From NCBI RefSeq assembly GCF_001718315.1, contig NZ_CP013362.1, positions 2,356,001 to 2,420,000 of the forward strand: DNA of 64,000 nucleotides. The letters run 5' to 3'. This stretch comes from Burkholderia diffusa (GTDB taxonomy: Bacteria > Pseudomonadota > Gammaproteobacteria > Burkholderiales > Burkholderiaceae). Position numbers and translations under genes: made by a program. The notes under the pieces are model-generated. The model was not told the origin of the DNA and did not search any database. It saw only the letters and a program-made list of their open reading frames with translations. Shown piece after piece: positions 18,650 through 28,707 of this stretch. Each line of letters begins with the position of its first letter. Position 1 is the first letter of the stretch.

Positions 18650-19522
18650 TCAGTGATCGCGCTGCGACGAGCGCGCGGGGTTCGCCCGTCCGCGCACGGC
18701 CATGTAGGCCCAGAATACGTAGCCGGACAGTCCGTACAGCACGAACAGGCAGAACAGCATCAACGGCGGATCGGACGACACGAGCACGAACGCGACGACG
18801 ACCAGCAGGATCGCCGCGAACGGCACGCGATGCCGCACGTCGAGCGCCTTGCCACTGTAGAACGGCGCGTTCGACACCATCGTCACGCCTGCATAGATCG
18901 TCAGTGCGAACGCGACCCACGGCAGCCAGCCGAGCTTCATCGGCACGCGGTTGTCGGTCGCGAGCCAGACGAAGCCGGCGATCAGCGCGGCGGCGGCCGG
19001 ACTCGGCAGCCCCTGGAAGAATCGCTTGTCGACAACGCCGATGTTCGTGTTGAAGCGCGCGAGACGCAGCGCGGCGCCCGAACAGTAGACGAACGCGGCG
19101 AGCCAGCCCCAGCGGCCGAGATCCTTCAGCACCCATTCGTACATCACGAGTGCCGGCGCGACGCCGAACGACACCATGTCGGACAGGCTGTCGAACTGTT
19201 CGCCGAACGCGCTTTGCGTATGCGTCATTCGCGCAACGCGCCCGTCCATCCCGTCGAGCACCATCGCGACAAAGATCGCGATCGCGGCGATCTCGAAGCG
19301 CACGTTCATCGCCTGCACGACCGCGAAGAAGCCGCAGAACAGCGCAGCGGTCGTGAACGCGTTCGGCAGCAGGTAGATGCCGCGCGTTTTCAGGAACCGC
19401 TGGCGCGCGGCGCGGCGGCTTTCGATGGGCGCCGGATCCGGCGCCATCACCTTGTTGCGGCGGAACGGGCGTGGCGTCTGGCCAGAGCCGTTGCGCGGCC
19501 GACGCGGTTTGAATGCGGCCAT
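18650..19522 (-). CDS. pssA: CDP-diacylglycerol-serine O-phosphatidyltransferase
   Basis: Makes phosphatidylserine from CDP-diacylglycerol and serine in the inner membrane. The CDP-alcohol phosphotransferase signature is complete: D93-G94-x2-A97-R98-x8-G107-x3-D111-x3-D115, followed by about six to eight membrane helices (290 residues in all). The type II (membrane) PssA class is implied by this motif. It lies 15 bases after psd, which encodes the next enzyme of phosphatidylethanolamine synthesis. Confidence 0.95.
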   Translation of the reverse strand: MAAFKPRRPRNGSGQTPRPFRRNKVMAPDPAPIESRRAARQRFLKTRGIYLLPNAFTTAALFCGFFAVVQAMNVRFEIAAIAIFVAMVLDGMDGRVARMTHTQSAFGEQFDSLSDMVSFGVAPALVMYEWVLKDLGRWGWLAAFVYCSGAALRLARFNTNIGVVDKRFFQGLPSPAAAALIAGFVWLATDNRVPMKLGWLPWVAFALTIYAGVTMVSNAPFYSGKALDVRHRVPFAAILLVVVAFVLVSSDPPLMLFCLFVLYGLSGYVFWAYMAVRGRANPARSSQRDH

Positions 19523-19537
19523 CGTGCGTCCCGCCGC

Positions 19538-20182
19538 TTACTGTTCGAGCTCGGCGAGGATCGTCGACGACGCGTAGACCTTCTCGCCGATCGACACCTT
19601 CGCACGGCTGCCGAGCGGCAGGTACACGTCGACGCGCGAACCGAAGCGGATGAAACCGTAGCGCTGGCCGCGCGACAGCGGCTCGCCGGCACGCACGTAG
19701 CAGAGAATCCGGCGGGCGACGAGGCCTGCGATCTGCACGGCGGTGACGGTCTTGCCGCTCGCCGTCTGGATCACGACCGCATTGCGCTCGTTCTCGGTCG
19801 ACGCCTTGTCGATCGCCGCGTTCAGGAACGCGCCGGGGAAGTATTCGACCTTGGTGACCGCGCCGTCGACCGGCGAACGCTGCGAATGGACGTTGAAGAC
19901 ATTCATGAACACGCTGATCTTCAGCGCTTCGCGATTCGCGTACGGATCCTGGGTGGTCTCGACCGCGACGATGCGGCCGTCCGCCGGGCACAGCACCGCG
20001 TTCGGCTGCGCCGGGATCGGGCGCTGCGGATCGCGGAAGAACTGGACGACGAAGACGAGCAGCAGCCAGAACGGCCATGCGAAGCCGAAGCCCCCGACGG
20101 CGTGGATCAACAACGCGATGACGGCTGCAATCGCGATGAACGGCCAGCCTTCGCGCGCGATGATCGGATGAGGATAGTTCAT
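19538..20182 (-). CDS. psd: phosphatidylserine decarboxylase proenzyme
   Basis: Pyruvoyl-dependent enzyme turning phosphatidylserine into phosphatidylethanolamine. The short (type A) form has 214 residues with two N-terminal membrane segments. Self-cleavage is expected between G181 and S182 in [10 protein letters not shown]182 becoming the pyruvoyl group. [13 protein letters not shown] is another family landmark. I chose ATG at 20182 (MNYPHPII); the upstream open frame to 20302 crosses the ilvC terminator and is unlikely to be translated. Confidence 0.95.
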   Translation of the reverse strand: MNYPHPIIAREGWPFIAIAAVIALLIHAVGGFGFAWPFWLLLVFVVQFFRDPQRPIPAQPNAVLCPADGRIVAVETTQDPYANREALKISVFMNVFNVHSQRSPVDGAVTKVEYFPGAFLNAAIDKASTENERNAVVIQTASGKTVTAVQIAGLVARRILCYVRAGEPLSRGQRYGFIRFGSRVDVYLPLGSRAKVSIGEKVYASSTILAELEQ

Positions 20183-20226
20183 GGGTTCGTTCGGTGTTCG
20201 GTGAATTGCAAAGCCCGTAGGATAGC

Positions 20227-20265
20227 AAAAGCCGCCCGGGGCACTGCTGCCTTCGGACGGCTTTT
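20227..20265 (-). terminator. terminator of ilvC
   Basis: Minus strand AAAAGCCGTCCG and CGGGCGGCTTTT arms pair over 11 of 12 positions around a 15-nt loop; a short T-run is built into the 3' arm. It lies between ilvC and psd. Confidence 0.65.
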
Positions 20266-20309
20266 TGATACCGACCCTCCACTCGAAGGGCCGGAACAGC
20301 ACGACGTGC

Positions 20310-21344
<1,035 letters not shown>

Positions 21345-21429
21345 TCAAAAATTCAACAATTCGTTCAGATGGAGTACTGCGAGCCGGGACATGACGGCGC
21401 ACCCGGCGTGCCTTTTCTGCAATTCGGCA

Positions 21430-21921
21430 TCACACCTTCAGGATGCGCTCGCCGCGTCCGATGCCGGAGCTGCCGGTACGCACGGTCTCTAGGATCGCGG
21501 TGGCGTCCAGCCCCTGGATGAATGCGTCGAGCTTGTCGCTCGCGCCCGTCAATTCGATCGTGTAGGTCTTTTCGGTCACGTCGATGATGCGGCCGCGGAA
21601 AATGTCCGACATCCGCTTCATTTCTTCGCGCTCCTTGCCCACTGCACGTACCTTGATCAGCATCAGCTCGCGTTCGATGTGTGCACCGTCGGTCAGGTCC
21701 ACCACTTTCACCACCTCGATCAGGCGGTTCAGATGCTTCGTGATCTGTTCGATCACGTCGTCCGAGCCAATGGAAACGATGGTCAGCCGCGACAGCGATT
21801 GGTCTTCGGTCGGCGCCACCGTCAAGGTTTCGATGTTGTAGCCGCGTGCGGAAAACAGACCGACCACGCGCGACAGCGCGCCCGGTTCGTTTTCCAGCAG
21901 GACGGAAATGATGTGTCTCAT
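21430..21921 (-). CDS. ilvN: acetolactate synthase small (regulatory) subunit
   Basis: 163-residue regulatory subunit with an N-terminal ACT domain (MRHIISVLLENEPGALSRVVGLFSARG) that binds valine, and the usual C-terminal ALS_ss domain. ATG at 21921 is chosen because the ACT domain begins there; upstream residues in the open frame are not family-like. Some annotations use ilvH for this gene. Confidence 0.96.
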   Translation of the reverse strand: MRHIISVLLENEPGALSRVVGLFSARGYNIETLTVAPTEDQSLSRLTIVSIGSDDVIEQITKHLNRLIEVVKVVDLTDGAHIERELMLIKVRAVGKEREEMKRMSDIFRGRIIDVTEKTYTIELTGASDKLDAFIQGLDATAILETVRTGSSGIGRGERILKV

Positions 21922-22033
21922 GTTCGCTTCTTCCAGAATGTGTCCGTGTCGATTCACTCGCGCCGCGCGCCGCCCCGATGCCGCACCGCCCTTCGTGAAG
22001 GCGGCCGCTTCGATCCGGGCGCGCGTCGCGCCG

Positions 22034-23797
22034 TTAGAGATCTTCCGATCCGAGCAGCATCTCGGTGATGCCCTTGCCGGCCTGTACCATCGGCCAGACG
22101 TTTTCGGTCGGATCGGTCTGGAAGTCGAGAAACACGGTGCGGTCCTTCAGGCGCAGCGCTTCCTTCAGCGCCGGCTCCACATCCGAGGTCTTTTCGATCC
22201 GCATGCCGACGTGGCCGTATGCCTCGGCAAGCTTCACGAAATCAGGCAGCGCATCCATGTACGAATGCGAATAGCGCTTGCTGTATTCGATTTGCTGCCA
22301 CTGGCGGACCATGCCGAGATAGCGGTTGTTCAGCGAAATGATCTTCACGGGCGTGTCGTACTGCAGGCAGGTCGACAGTTCCTGGATGCACATCTGGATC
22401 GAGCCTTCGCCCGTGATGCACAGCACGTCGTCGTCCGGGTGCGCCATCTTGACGCCCATCGCTGCCGGCAGGCCGAAGCCCATCGTGCCGAGGCCGCCGG
22501 AGTTGATCCAGCGACGCGGCTTGTTGAAACGGTAGAACTGCGCGGCCCACATCTGGTGCTGGCCGACGTCCGAGCACACGAACGCGTTGCCGTCCGTCAG
22601 CTCCCAGGCCTTCTCGACCACGTACTGCGGCTTGATGATCTCGCTTTCGCGATCGAACTTCAGGCAGTCCTTCGAACGCCAGCCCTCGATGTCCTTCCAC
22701 CATTGCGCGAGCGCCTCGGTGTCGGGGCCATGCTCGGCCGTCTGCAGTTGCTCGATCAGCTCCTTCAGCACTTCCTTCACGTCGCCGACGATCGGGATGT
22801 CGACCTTCACGCGCTTCGAGATCGACGATGGGTCGATGTCGATGTGGATGATCTTGCGCGGGCGCGACGCGAAGTGCGCCGGGTCGCCGATCACGCGGTC
22901 GTCGAAGCGGGCGCCGATCGCGATCAGCACGTCGCAGTGCTGCATCGCCATGTTCGCTTCGTACGTGCCGTGCATGCCGAGCATGCCGAGGAATTTCTTG
23001 TCCGACGCGCGATAGCCGCCGAGGCCCATCAGCGTGTTCGTGACCGGGTAGCCGAGCAGGTCGGCGAACTGGTTCAGTTCGCGCGACGCGTCGGCGAGGA
23101 TGATGCCGCCGCCCGTGTAGATGTACGGACGCTTCGCCGACAGCAGCAGCGACACGGCCTTGCGGATCTGGCCCGAATGGCCTTTCGTGACGGGGTTGTA
23201 CGACCGCAGCGACACGCTCTTGACCGGCTCGTACTGGCACGGGGTCTTCGAGATGTCCTTCGGGATGTCGATCAGCACCGGGCCCGGACGGCCGGTGCGG
23301 GCGATGTAGAACGCCTTCTTGACGGTTTCCGCGAGGTCGCGCACATCCTTCACGAGGAAGTTGTGCTTCACGCACGGACGCGTGATGCCGACCGTATCGC
23401 ATTCCTGGAACGCGTCCTGGCCGATCGCGGCAGTCGGCACCTGGCCGCTGATCACGACCATCGGGATCGAATCCATGTATGCCGTTGCAATGCCGGTCAC
23501 CGCATTGGTGACACCGGGGCCGGACGTCACGAGACAGACGCCGACGTTGCCGGTGGAACGCGCATACGCATCGGCTGCGTGCACGGCCGCCTGTTCGTGG
23601 CGCACCAGCACGTGCTGAATCTTGTCCTGCTTGTAAAGCTCGTCGTAGATGTAGAGTACCGAGCCGCCGGGATAGCCCCAGATGAATTCGACGTTCTCGT
23701 CGGCCAGTGCCTTCATGAGCACGGTGGCGCCGATGGAGTCGCTATCGGGAGGGGAAAGGGGTTCCGACGTGGAGAATTCCGCGCTGGGCATGTTCAT
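22034..23797 (-). CDS. ilvI: acetolactate synthase large (catalytic) subunit
   Basis: Thiamine diphosphate- and FAD-dependent enzyme condensing two pyruvates, or pyruvate and 2-ketobutyrate, at the branch point to Val/Leu/Ile. About 587 residues. IWGYPGGSVLYIYDELY includes the start of the N-terminal ThDP domain; GEGSIQM and the NN residues further on belong to the cofactor-binding Mg motif. ATG at 23797 is preceded by AAAGGT. The gene could equally be called ilvB. It heads the ilvI-ilvN-ilvC operon. Confidence 0.97.
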   Translation of the reverse strand: MNMPSAEFSTSEPLSPPDSDSIGATVLMKALADENVEFIWGYPGGSVLYIYDELYKQDKIQHVLVRHEQAAVHAADAYARSTGNVGVCLVTSGPGVTNAVTGIATAYMDSIPMVVISGQVPTAAIGQDAFQECDTVGITRPCVKHNFLVKDVRDLAETVKKAFYIARTGRPGPVLIDIPKDISKTPCQYEPVKSVSLRSYNPVTKGHSGQIRKAVSLLLSAKRPYIYTGGGIILADASRELNQFADLLGYPVTNTLMGLGGYRASDKKFLGMLGMHGTYEANMAMQHCDVLIAIGARFDDRVIGDPAHFASRPRKIIHIDIDPSSISKRVKVDIPIVGDVKEVLKELIEQLQTAEHGPDTEALAQWWKDIEGWRSKDCLKFDRESEIIKPQYVVEKAWELTDGNAFVCSDVGQHQMWAAQFYRFNKPRRWINSGGLGTMGFGLPAAMGVKMAHPDDDVLCITGEGSIQMCIQELSTCLQYDTPVKIISLNNRYLGMVRQWQQIEYSKRYSHSYMDALPDFVKLAEAYGHVGMRIEKTSDVEPALKEALRLKDRTVFLDFQTDPTENVWPMVQAGKGITEMLLGSEDL

Positions 23798-23943
23798 TTT
23801 GACCTTTCGAATTTTCGGCAAAAAATTGATCGGGTGCTCTCTGCCGGGCTTGTGGCTCGGGTTCAAGCGGCGCGTCCAGTTTGAAGGGCGGGCTTCTTGG
23901 GCCAGCCTCAAATGAGACCATCACTTCATGTTGCGAATCGTTG

Positions 23944-23972
23944 ACGATAGCGGGTCGTGCTGGGGGCGTCAA
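23944..23972 (-). promoter_or_regulatory. promoter of the ilvI-ilvN-ilvC operon
   Basis: Minus strand: -35 TTGACG (23967-23972), 17-bp spacer, -10 TATCGT (23944-23949). The predicted leader is about 140 nt. It contains a two-codon ATG-AAG-TGA frame and then a longer frame (from 23921) that overlaps the ilvI start out of phase; neither is rich in branched-chain codons. Confidence 0.72.
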
Positions 23973-24149
23973 GCAAAATATCCCGCAGCGCATCATGGCC
24001 TCGTCCGTCCGGGCCGCAGACGCTGTTCGCGCGCAACGTACCGAGCCGCTCCCGGTGCCAAATCGCGCGAAAATTTGTTAGCATCCGCGGGTTTTACGAA
24101 ATTTTTCGACCTTTCACACGCCGCAGTCCGCAGCGCATACCTTTACGGA

Positions 24150-24713
24150 ATGGCATCAGACAAGGAACTCGCCGACTTTCTGGCGGGCGTCGAAAGGCGC
24201 GCGTTCAAGCAGGCTGCGTACGCCGTGCGTGACGACGATGCGTCGCTCGACATCGTGCAGGATGCGATGATCAAGCTGGCGGAGAAATATGGCGACCGGC
24301 CGGCGGCCGAGCTGCCGCTGCTGTTCCAGCGGATCCTGCAGAACGCGATCCATGACTGGTTCCGCCGGCAGAAGGTCCGCAATACCTGGGTCACGCTCTT
24401 CTCGTCGCTCAACAACACGGACGACGAGGACTTCGATCCGCTGGAAACGCTCGAGTCCGCGGACGACAATGCGGGCGTCGAGAGCACCGAGCACCGCCTG
24501 GAGCGGGAGCAGGTTCTGGCCCTGATCGACGAAGAAATCCAGAAACTTCCGACGCGTCAACGGGAAGCGTTCCTGATGCGTTATTGGGAAGATATGGATG
24601 TCGCCGAGACTGCCGCCGCAATGGGGTGCTCCGAAGGCAGCGTCAAGACGCACTGCTCGCGAGCCACCCACACCCTGGCGCAAGCGCTCAAGGCCAAAGG
24701 AATCACGCTATGA
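24150..24713 (+). CDS. ECF-type RNA polymerase sigma factor
   Basis: 187-residue protein with sigma region 2 (about residues 20-85; LDIVQDAMIKLAEKYGD, then the region ending in WFRRQKVRN) and region 4 (about 125-180; LPTRQREAFLMRYWEDMDVAETAAAMGCSEGSVKTHCSRA). An acidic linker (DDEDFDPLETLESADDN) joins them. ATG at 24150 is the first start giving a complete region 2. Its stop overlaps the next ATG (ATGA), so it is coupled to a single-pass membrane protein that may be its anti-sigma factor. Confidence 0.92.
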   Translation: MASDKELADFLAGVERRAFKQAAYAVRDDDASLDIVQDAMIKLAEKYGDRPAAELPLLFQRILQNAIHDWFRRQKVRNTWVTLFSSLNNTDDEDFDPLETLESADDNAGVESTEHRLEREQVLALIDEEIQKLPTRQREAFLMRYWEDMDVAETAAAMGCSEGSVKTHCSRATHTLAQALKAKGITL

Positions 24714-25132
24714 GCTCCGCTCCCGTAAATCGAGAACACGAATTCGCGCTGAAGGTCCGCCGCGCGCTGGACGAACGTGCCGCGGCGCTGCCTGCCGCGA
24801 CCACCGACCGTCTGGCCGTCGCGCGCCGGGCCGCGCTCGCGCGCAAGAAGCCGGAAGCCGCGACCGCGCCGGTGTTCGTGCCCGCGTTCGCCGGTGCCGC
24901 CGCATACGGCACGCCGCCCGCGAGTCGCCCGCAGACGTCGTTCGCGCGCCGCCTGCTGCGCGCCTGGCCGCTCGCGCTGCTGCTCGCGGGGCTCGTCGGC
25001 ATCGCGTACTGGGAAGACATGCAGCGCACCGCCGAGCTCGCCGACATCGACGCGGCGATGCTCAGCGACGACCTGCCGCTCAACGCGTATCTCGATCACG
25101 GGTTCAACGCGTATCTTTCGCACGCACGCTAA
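24710..25132 (+). CDS. DUF3619 single-pass membrane protein, candidate anti-sigma factor
   Basis: 140 residues: an N-terminal soluble segment (1-80) with a predicted helix HEFALKVRRALDERAAAL, one membrane helix at about 84-100, and a short C-terminal tail outside. It resembles the DUF3619 family found beside this sigma factor in Burkholderiales. The four-base overlap with the sigma gene and the cytoplasmic-helix/one-TM layout fit an anti-sigma factor, but no zinc-binding anti-sigma motif (HxxxCxxC) is present, so the role is inferred. Confidence 0.75.
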   Translation: MSSAPVNREHEFALKVRRALDERAAALPAATTDRLAVARRAALARKKPEAATAPVFVPAFAGAAAYGTPPASRPQTSFARRLLRAWPLALLLAGLVGIAYWEDMQRTAELADIDAAMLSDDLPLNAYLDHGFNAYLSHAR

Positions 25133-25158
25133 CAGAGAATAACGAGGGGATCGCACGG

Positions 25159-25920
25159 GTGAGTCAGAAACGCGGCCTGGCCGTATTTTTCGGATGCGTG
25201 ATCGCGATCGCCGTTTCGTACGTCGCCACCTATTCCCGATTCAACCCGCCTCCCACGACGACCTCCGTCGCGGCCAGCAGCGCGCCCGCGCCGACCTCGG
25301 CCGCCGCCGGGCTGACCACCGAACTCGCCCCGCTGCCCCTGCCGCTGCCGGCCGCCAACGGCCCGCTGTCGTGGGCGCGCCTGACGCCTGCGCAGCGCGC
25401 GGCACTCGCGCCGTTCGCCGAACAGTGGGACGGTTTTAGTGACGCACGCAAGCGAAAATGGCTGAAGATCGCGTCACGTTTCGCGAAATTGACGCCTGAT
25501 GAGCAGAAGCACCTGCAAGAGAGGATGTCCGAGTGGGCGCGGATGACGCCCGAGCAGCGCCGCGTCGCGCGTGAAAATTACCAGAGCGCGAAGGAGTTGT
25601 CCGCGCAGGCCCGCGAGCGTGCGTGGAAGGCGTACCAGCAACTTCCCGAAGAACAGAAGCAGCGCCTCGCCGCAACCGAGCGCCGTCGCCGGCCGAGCGT
25701 CGTCAGCGCGCCGCCGGCGGTCGCCGATCGCGATGTGCGCCGTCTCGTGAATTCGCACGAGCATCCGGCGAGCAACCCGGCGCCGGCATCGGCGCCCGCT
25801 ACGGCCGGCGCCGGCACGCCGCCCGTGGCGGCATCGTCGACGTCCGGCACCGCACCCGCTCCTGCAACCGTCACGCCCGTCTCGCCGGCCGACGCGCCGT
25901 CGATGTTCAAGGGCTCCTGA
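25159..25920 (+). CDS. DUF3106 protein with N-terminal membrane anchor
   Basis: 253 residues from a GTG at 25159 with GAGGGG 9 bases upstream. A membrane helix or uncleaved signal lies at about 5-25, then a Pro/Ala/Thr linker. Next comes a charged helical block of tandem units with the pattern (L/M)(T/S)PxQRxxxxxxxxxW (LTPAQRAALAPFAEQW, LTPDEQKHLQERMSEW, MTPEQRRVARENYQ) at about 75-170, the DUF3106 signature. A Pro/Ala tail ends the protein. Likely periplasmic. Zinc-resistance-like or CpxP-like helical hairpins have similar texture, but I cannot claim homology. Confidence 0.75.
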   Translation: MSQKRGLAVFFGCVIAIAVSYVATYSRFNPPPTTTSVAASSAPAPTSAAAGLTTELAPLPLPLPAANGPLSWARLTPAQRAALAPFAEQWDGFSDARKRKWLKIASRFAKLTPDEQKHLQERMSEWARMTPEQRRVARENYQSAKELSAQARERAWKAYQQLPEEQKQRLAATERRRRPSVVSAPPAVADRDVRRLVNSHEHPASNPAPASAPATAGAGTPPVAASSTSGTAPAPATVTPVSPADAPSMFKGS

Positions 25921-25926
25921 CCCGCC

Positions 25927-26439
25927 GTGGCGAGCGCCTCCGCACCGCAGGCCCCGGCCGTCGTCGCCGCGCCATCCGTGCGGCGGCGCCTCGCCGCGAT
26001 GCTGTACGAAGCCGTGCTGCTGTTCGGCGTCGTGTTCTTCGCGGGCCTCGCATTCAGCCTCGCGACGCAGCAGCGCAACGGCCTCGTTCATCACAACCTC
26101 CTCGCCGCGTGGATCGCGGTCGTCGTCGGCGCGTACTTCGTCTGGTTCTGGACCCACGGCGGCCAGACGCTGCCGATGAAGACCTGGCGGCTGCGGCTCG
26201 AATCGTCGAGCGGCCGCCCGCTGAGCGCCGGCCACGCGCTCGTCCGCTACGCGCTCGGGTGGCTGTGGTTCCTGCCGCCGCTCGCGCTGCATCCGCTCCT
26301 CGGCCTGTCGGTGCCCGTCACGCTTGCGCTGGCCGCCGCGTGGATCGCCGCATGGGCCGGCGCCGCCCGATTGCACGCCGATCGCCAGTTCCCGCACGAC
26401 CGGATCGCCCGCACGCGCATCGTCGCAATTCCGCGCTGA
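25927..26439 (+). CDS. RDD-family inner-membrane protein
   Basis: 170 residues from a GTG, 6 bases after the DUF3106 gene. Three to four hydrophobic segments; the first carries the RRLAAMLYEAVLLFGVVFF pattern and the second is followed by GGQTLPMKTWRLRLES, both typical of RDD proteins. The family's role is unclear (ion transport has been proposed for some members). It completes a four-gene run headed by the ECF sigma factor. Confidence 0.82.
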   Translation: MASASAPQAPAVVAAPSVRRRLAAMLYEAVLLFGVVFFAGLAFSLATQQRNGLVHHNLLAAWIAVVVGAYFVWFWTHGGQTLPMKTWRLRLESSSGRPLSAGHALVRYALGWLWFLPPLALHPLLGLSVPVTLALAAAWIAAWAGAARLHADRQFPHDRIARTRIVAIPR

Positions 26440-26631
26440 CGCGCCGCGGTCCGCGCGACCGCGACCCGTTCCGCGCGTTCGGCGCATCCATCAGACGAAA
26501 AGCCTCGAAGGCGCTGCGGCGGCCACCCCGCGCGGCGGGCCCGATCATCGCAGGGCGGTCGGTTCGGCCGATTACGCAACGGCGCCGCATTCACTGCTAA
26601 ACACGCCGGAACGACAGTAATAAGAACGTCT

Positions 26632-26655
26632 CGTGACTGTCACGGCATAGTCACG
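26632..26655. promoter_or_regulatory. operator-like palindrome upstream of the LpxH-like gene
   Basis: CGTGAC-T-GTCACG (26632-26644) is a perfect inverted repeat, and a third half-site GTCACG occurs at 26650-26655. It lies in a 261-base gap (26440-26700), 45-70 bases before the next start codon. No regulator gene is adjacent. The rest of the gap shows nothing I recognise. Confidence 0.4.
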
Positions 26656-26700
26656 CCCGCATGGCGCAATGCCGGTAATGTCAACCGGCGCGAGTCATGC

Positions 26701-27642
26701 ATGGGCCAGAAAACGTCCGCGACCTCCCTGTTCCGTCAACCGCTCGGCGCCCGCGCCGTCACCGCCTTCCTGTCCGGCTCGGCCGCAACCGATGCCCTTT
26801 CGTCGCACGAACCGACGGCCGCGCACGCCAGGCAACACGATGACCCGGAGCCGTCCACCCACCGCTACCGCACGATCTGGCTGTCCGACATCCATCTTGG
26901 CTCGAGCGGCTGCCAGGCGCCGTACCTGCTCGACTTCCTGCGCCACAACGATTCGGAATACCTGTACCTCGTCGGCGACATCATCGACGGCTGGCAGCTG
27001 AAGAAGGGCTGGTACTGGCCGCAGGCGCACAACGACGTCGTGCAGAAGGTGCTGCGCAAGGCGCGCAAGGGCACGCAGGTGGTCTACATCCCGGGCAACC
27101 ACGACGAAGGCGCGCGGCAGTTCTGCGACCTCGCATTCGGTGACATCCAGGTGCGCGGCGAAGCATTTCACACGACGCTCGCGGGCAAGCGCCTGTGGAT
27201 CGTGCACGGCGACCTGTTCGACGGCGTGATCCAGCACGCGAAATGGCTCGCGTATCTCGGCGACACGCTCTACACGCTGATCCTCGTGCTGAACCGCTGG
27301 TTCAACCGGATCCGCAGCCGGCTGGGCTTCCAGTACTGGTCGCTGTCGCAGTACCTGAAGCACCAGGTGAAGAACGCGGTGAACTTCATCTCGCAGTTCG
27401 AAACCGTGATGACCGACGAAGCACGCCGCCGCGGCTGCGACGGCGTCGTGTGCGGGCACATCCACAAGGCGGAGATCCGCGACATCGACGGCGTGCTGTA
27501 CTGCAACGACGGCGACTGGGTCGAGAGCCTGTCCGCGCTCGTCGAAACGATGGAAGGCGAGCTGAAGATCGTCTACTGGACGGTGATGCGCACCGCGCCG
27601 TCCGCCGCTCCGTCGCGCAAGGCCAAGGCCACCGCCGCCTGA
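26701..27642 (+). CDS. LpxH-like metallophosphoesterase (UDP-2,3-diacylglucosamine diphosphatase family)
   Basis: 313 residues. All calcineurin-type metal motifs are present: D63-x-H65 (LSDIHLG), G92-D93, G-N133-H134-D135, H169-G-D171 and G252-H253-x-H255. The fold and the WxxxKKGWYWPQ segment are LpxH/LpxH2-like, a family that cleaves the pyrophosphate of UDP-2,3-diacylglucosamine in lipid A synthesis. The N-terminal 55 residues are extra compared with E. coli LpxH (240 residues). Downstream genes encode a GT4 glycosyltransferase and diacylglycerol kinase, pointing to a lipid or envelope pathway. Substrate uncertain. Confidence 0.82.
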   Translation: MGQKTSATSLFRQPLGARAVTAFLSGSAATDALSSHEPTAAHARQHDDPEPSTHRYRTIWLSDIHLGSSGCQAPYLLDFLRHNDSEYLYLVGDIIDGWQLKKGWYWPQAHNDVVQKVLRKARKGTQVVYIPGNHDEGARQFCDLAFGDIQVRGEAFHTTLAGKRLWIVHGDLFDGVIQHAKWLAYLGDTLYTLILVLNRWFNRIRSRLGFQYWSLSQYLKHQVKNAVNFISQFETVMTDEARRRGCDGVVCGHIHKAEIRDIDGVLYCNDGDWVESLSALVETMEGELKIVYWTVMRTAPSAAPSRKAKATAA

Positions 27643-27672
27643 CACAACTCCACTTACAGGACACATGCCGCG

Positions 27673-28707
27673 ATGAAGATCATGATCGTCACCGACGCGT
27701 GGGAACCGCAGGTCAACGGCGTCGTGCGCACGCTGAAGAGCACCTCGCGCGAACTCACCGCGCTCGGCCACCGGGTCGAAATGCTGACGCCGCTGGAATT
27801 CCGCACGGTGCCCTGCCCGACCTACCCCGAGATCCGCCTGTCGATCCTGCCGTACCGCAAGCTGCGCGCGCGGATCGACGCATTCGCGCCCGACGCGCTG
27901 CACATCGCGACCGAAGGCCCGCTCGGCCTCGCCGCACGACGCTATGCGCGCGCGCGCAAGCTGCCGTACACGACCGCGTACCACACGCGTTTTCCGGAAT
28001 ACGTGCAGGCGCGCTTCGGCATTCCGCTGTCGGCGACCTACAAGTTCCTGCACTGGTTCCACGGGCCGTCACTCGCGGTGATGGCGCCGACCCCGGTCGT
28101 GAAGCAGGACCTCGAGAAATTCGGCTTCACGAACGTCGTGCTGTGGACGCGCGGCGTCGATCTCGACATCTTCCGGCCGATGGAATCGAAGGTGCTCAAT
28201 ACCGCGCGGCCGATCTTCCTGTACGTGGGCCGCGTCGCGATCGAGAAGAACGTCGAGGCATTCCTGCGCCTCGACCTGCCCGGCTCGAAGTGGGTCGCGG
28301 GCGAAGGTCCGGCGCTCGCCGAACTGAAATCGCGCTACCCGGAAGCGAACTATCTCGGCGTCCTGTCGCAAGCCGAGCTCGCCAAGGTGTATGCTGCGGC
28401 CGACGTGTTCGTGTTCCCGAGTCGCACCGACACGTTCGGCCTCGTGCTGCTGGAGGCGCTCGCGTGCGGCACGCCGGTCGCCGCGTACCCCGTCACGGGC
28501 CCGATCGACGTGCTCGGCGGGGGCGATGCCGGCGCGATGCACGAAGACCTGCAGGAAGCCTGCCTCGAGGCGCTCAAGATCGAACGGGAGACTGCCCGCG
28601 CGTGGGCCGAGCGCTTCTCGTGGCGCGCGGCGTCCGAGCAGTTCGCGTCGCATCTGAAACCGCTGCCGAAGACTGCGTACTCGCCCCCCGAAGGTGCCGC
28701 CGTTTGA
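27673..28707 (+). CDS. GT4-family glycosyltransferase
   Basis: 344-residue GT-B enzyme. The N-terminal acceptor domain begins MKIMIVTDAWEPQVNGVVRTL, and the C-terminal nucleotide-sugar domain contains FVFPSRTDTFGLVLLEALACGTPVAA with the E-x7-E motif. Closest in look to MgtA/SQD2-type transferases that add sugars to diacylglycerol-like lipids. It sits 30 bases after the LpxH-like gene, and its stop overlaps the dgkA start, so a glycolipid product is plausible but unproven. Confidence 0.85.
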   Translation: MKIMIVTDAWEPQVNGVVRTLKSTSRELTALGHRVEMLTPLEFRTVPCPTYPEIRLSILPYRKLRARIDAFAPDALHIATEGPLGLAARRYARARKLPYTTAYHTRFPEYVQARFGIPLSATYKFLHWFHGPSLAVMAPTPVVKQDLEKFGFTNVVLWTRGVDLDIFRPMESKVLNTARPIFLYVGRVAIEKNVEAFLRLDLPGSKWVAGEGPALAELKSRYPEANYLGVLSQAELAKVYAAADVFVFPSRTDTFGLVLLEALACGTPVAAYPVTGPIDVLGGGDAGAMHEDLQEACLEALKIERETARAWAERFSWRAASEQFASHLKPLPKTAYSPPEGAAV

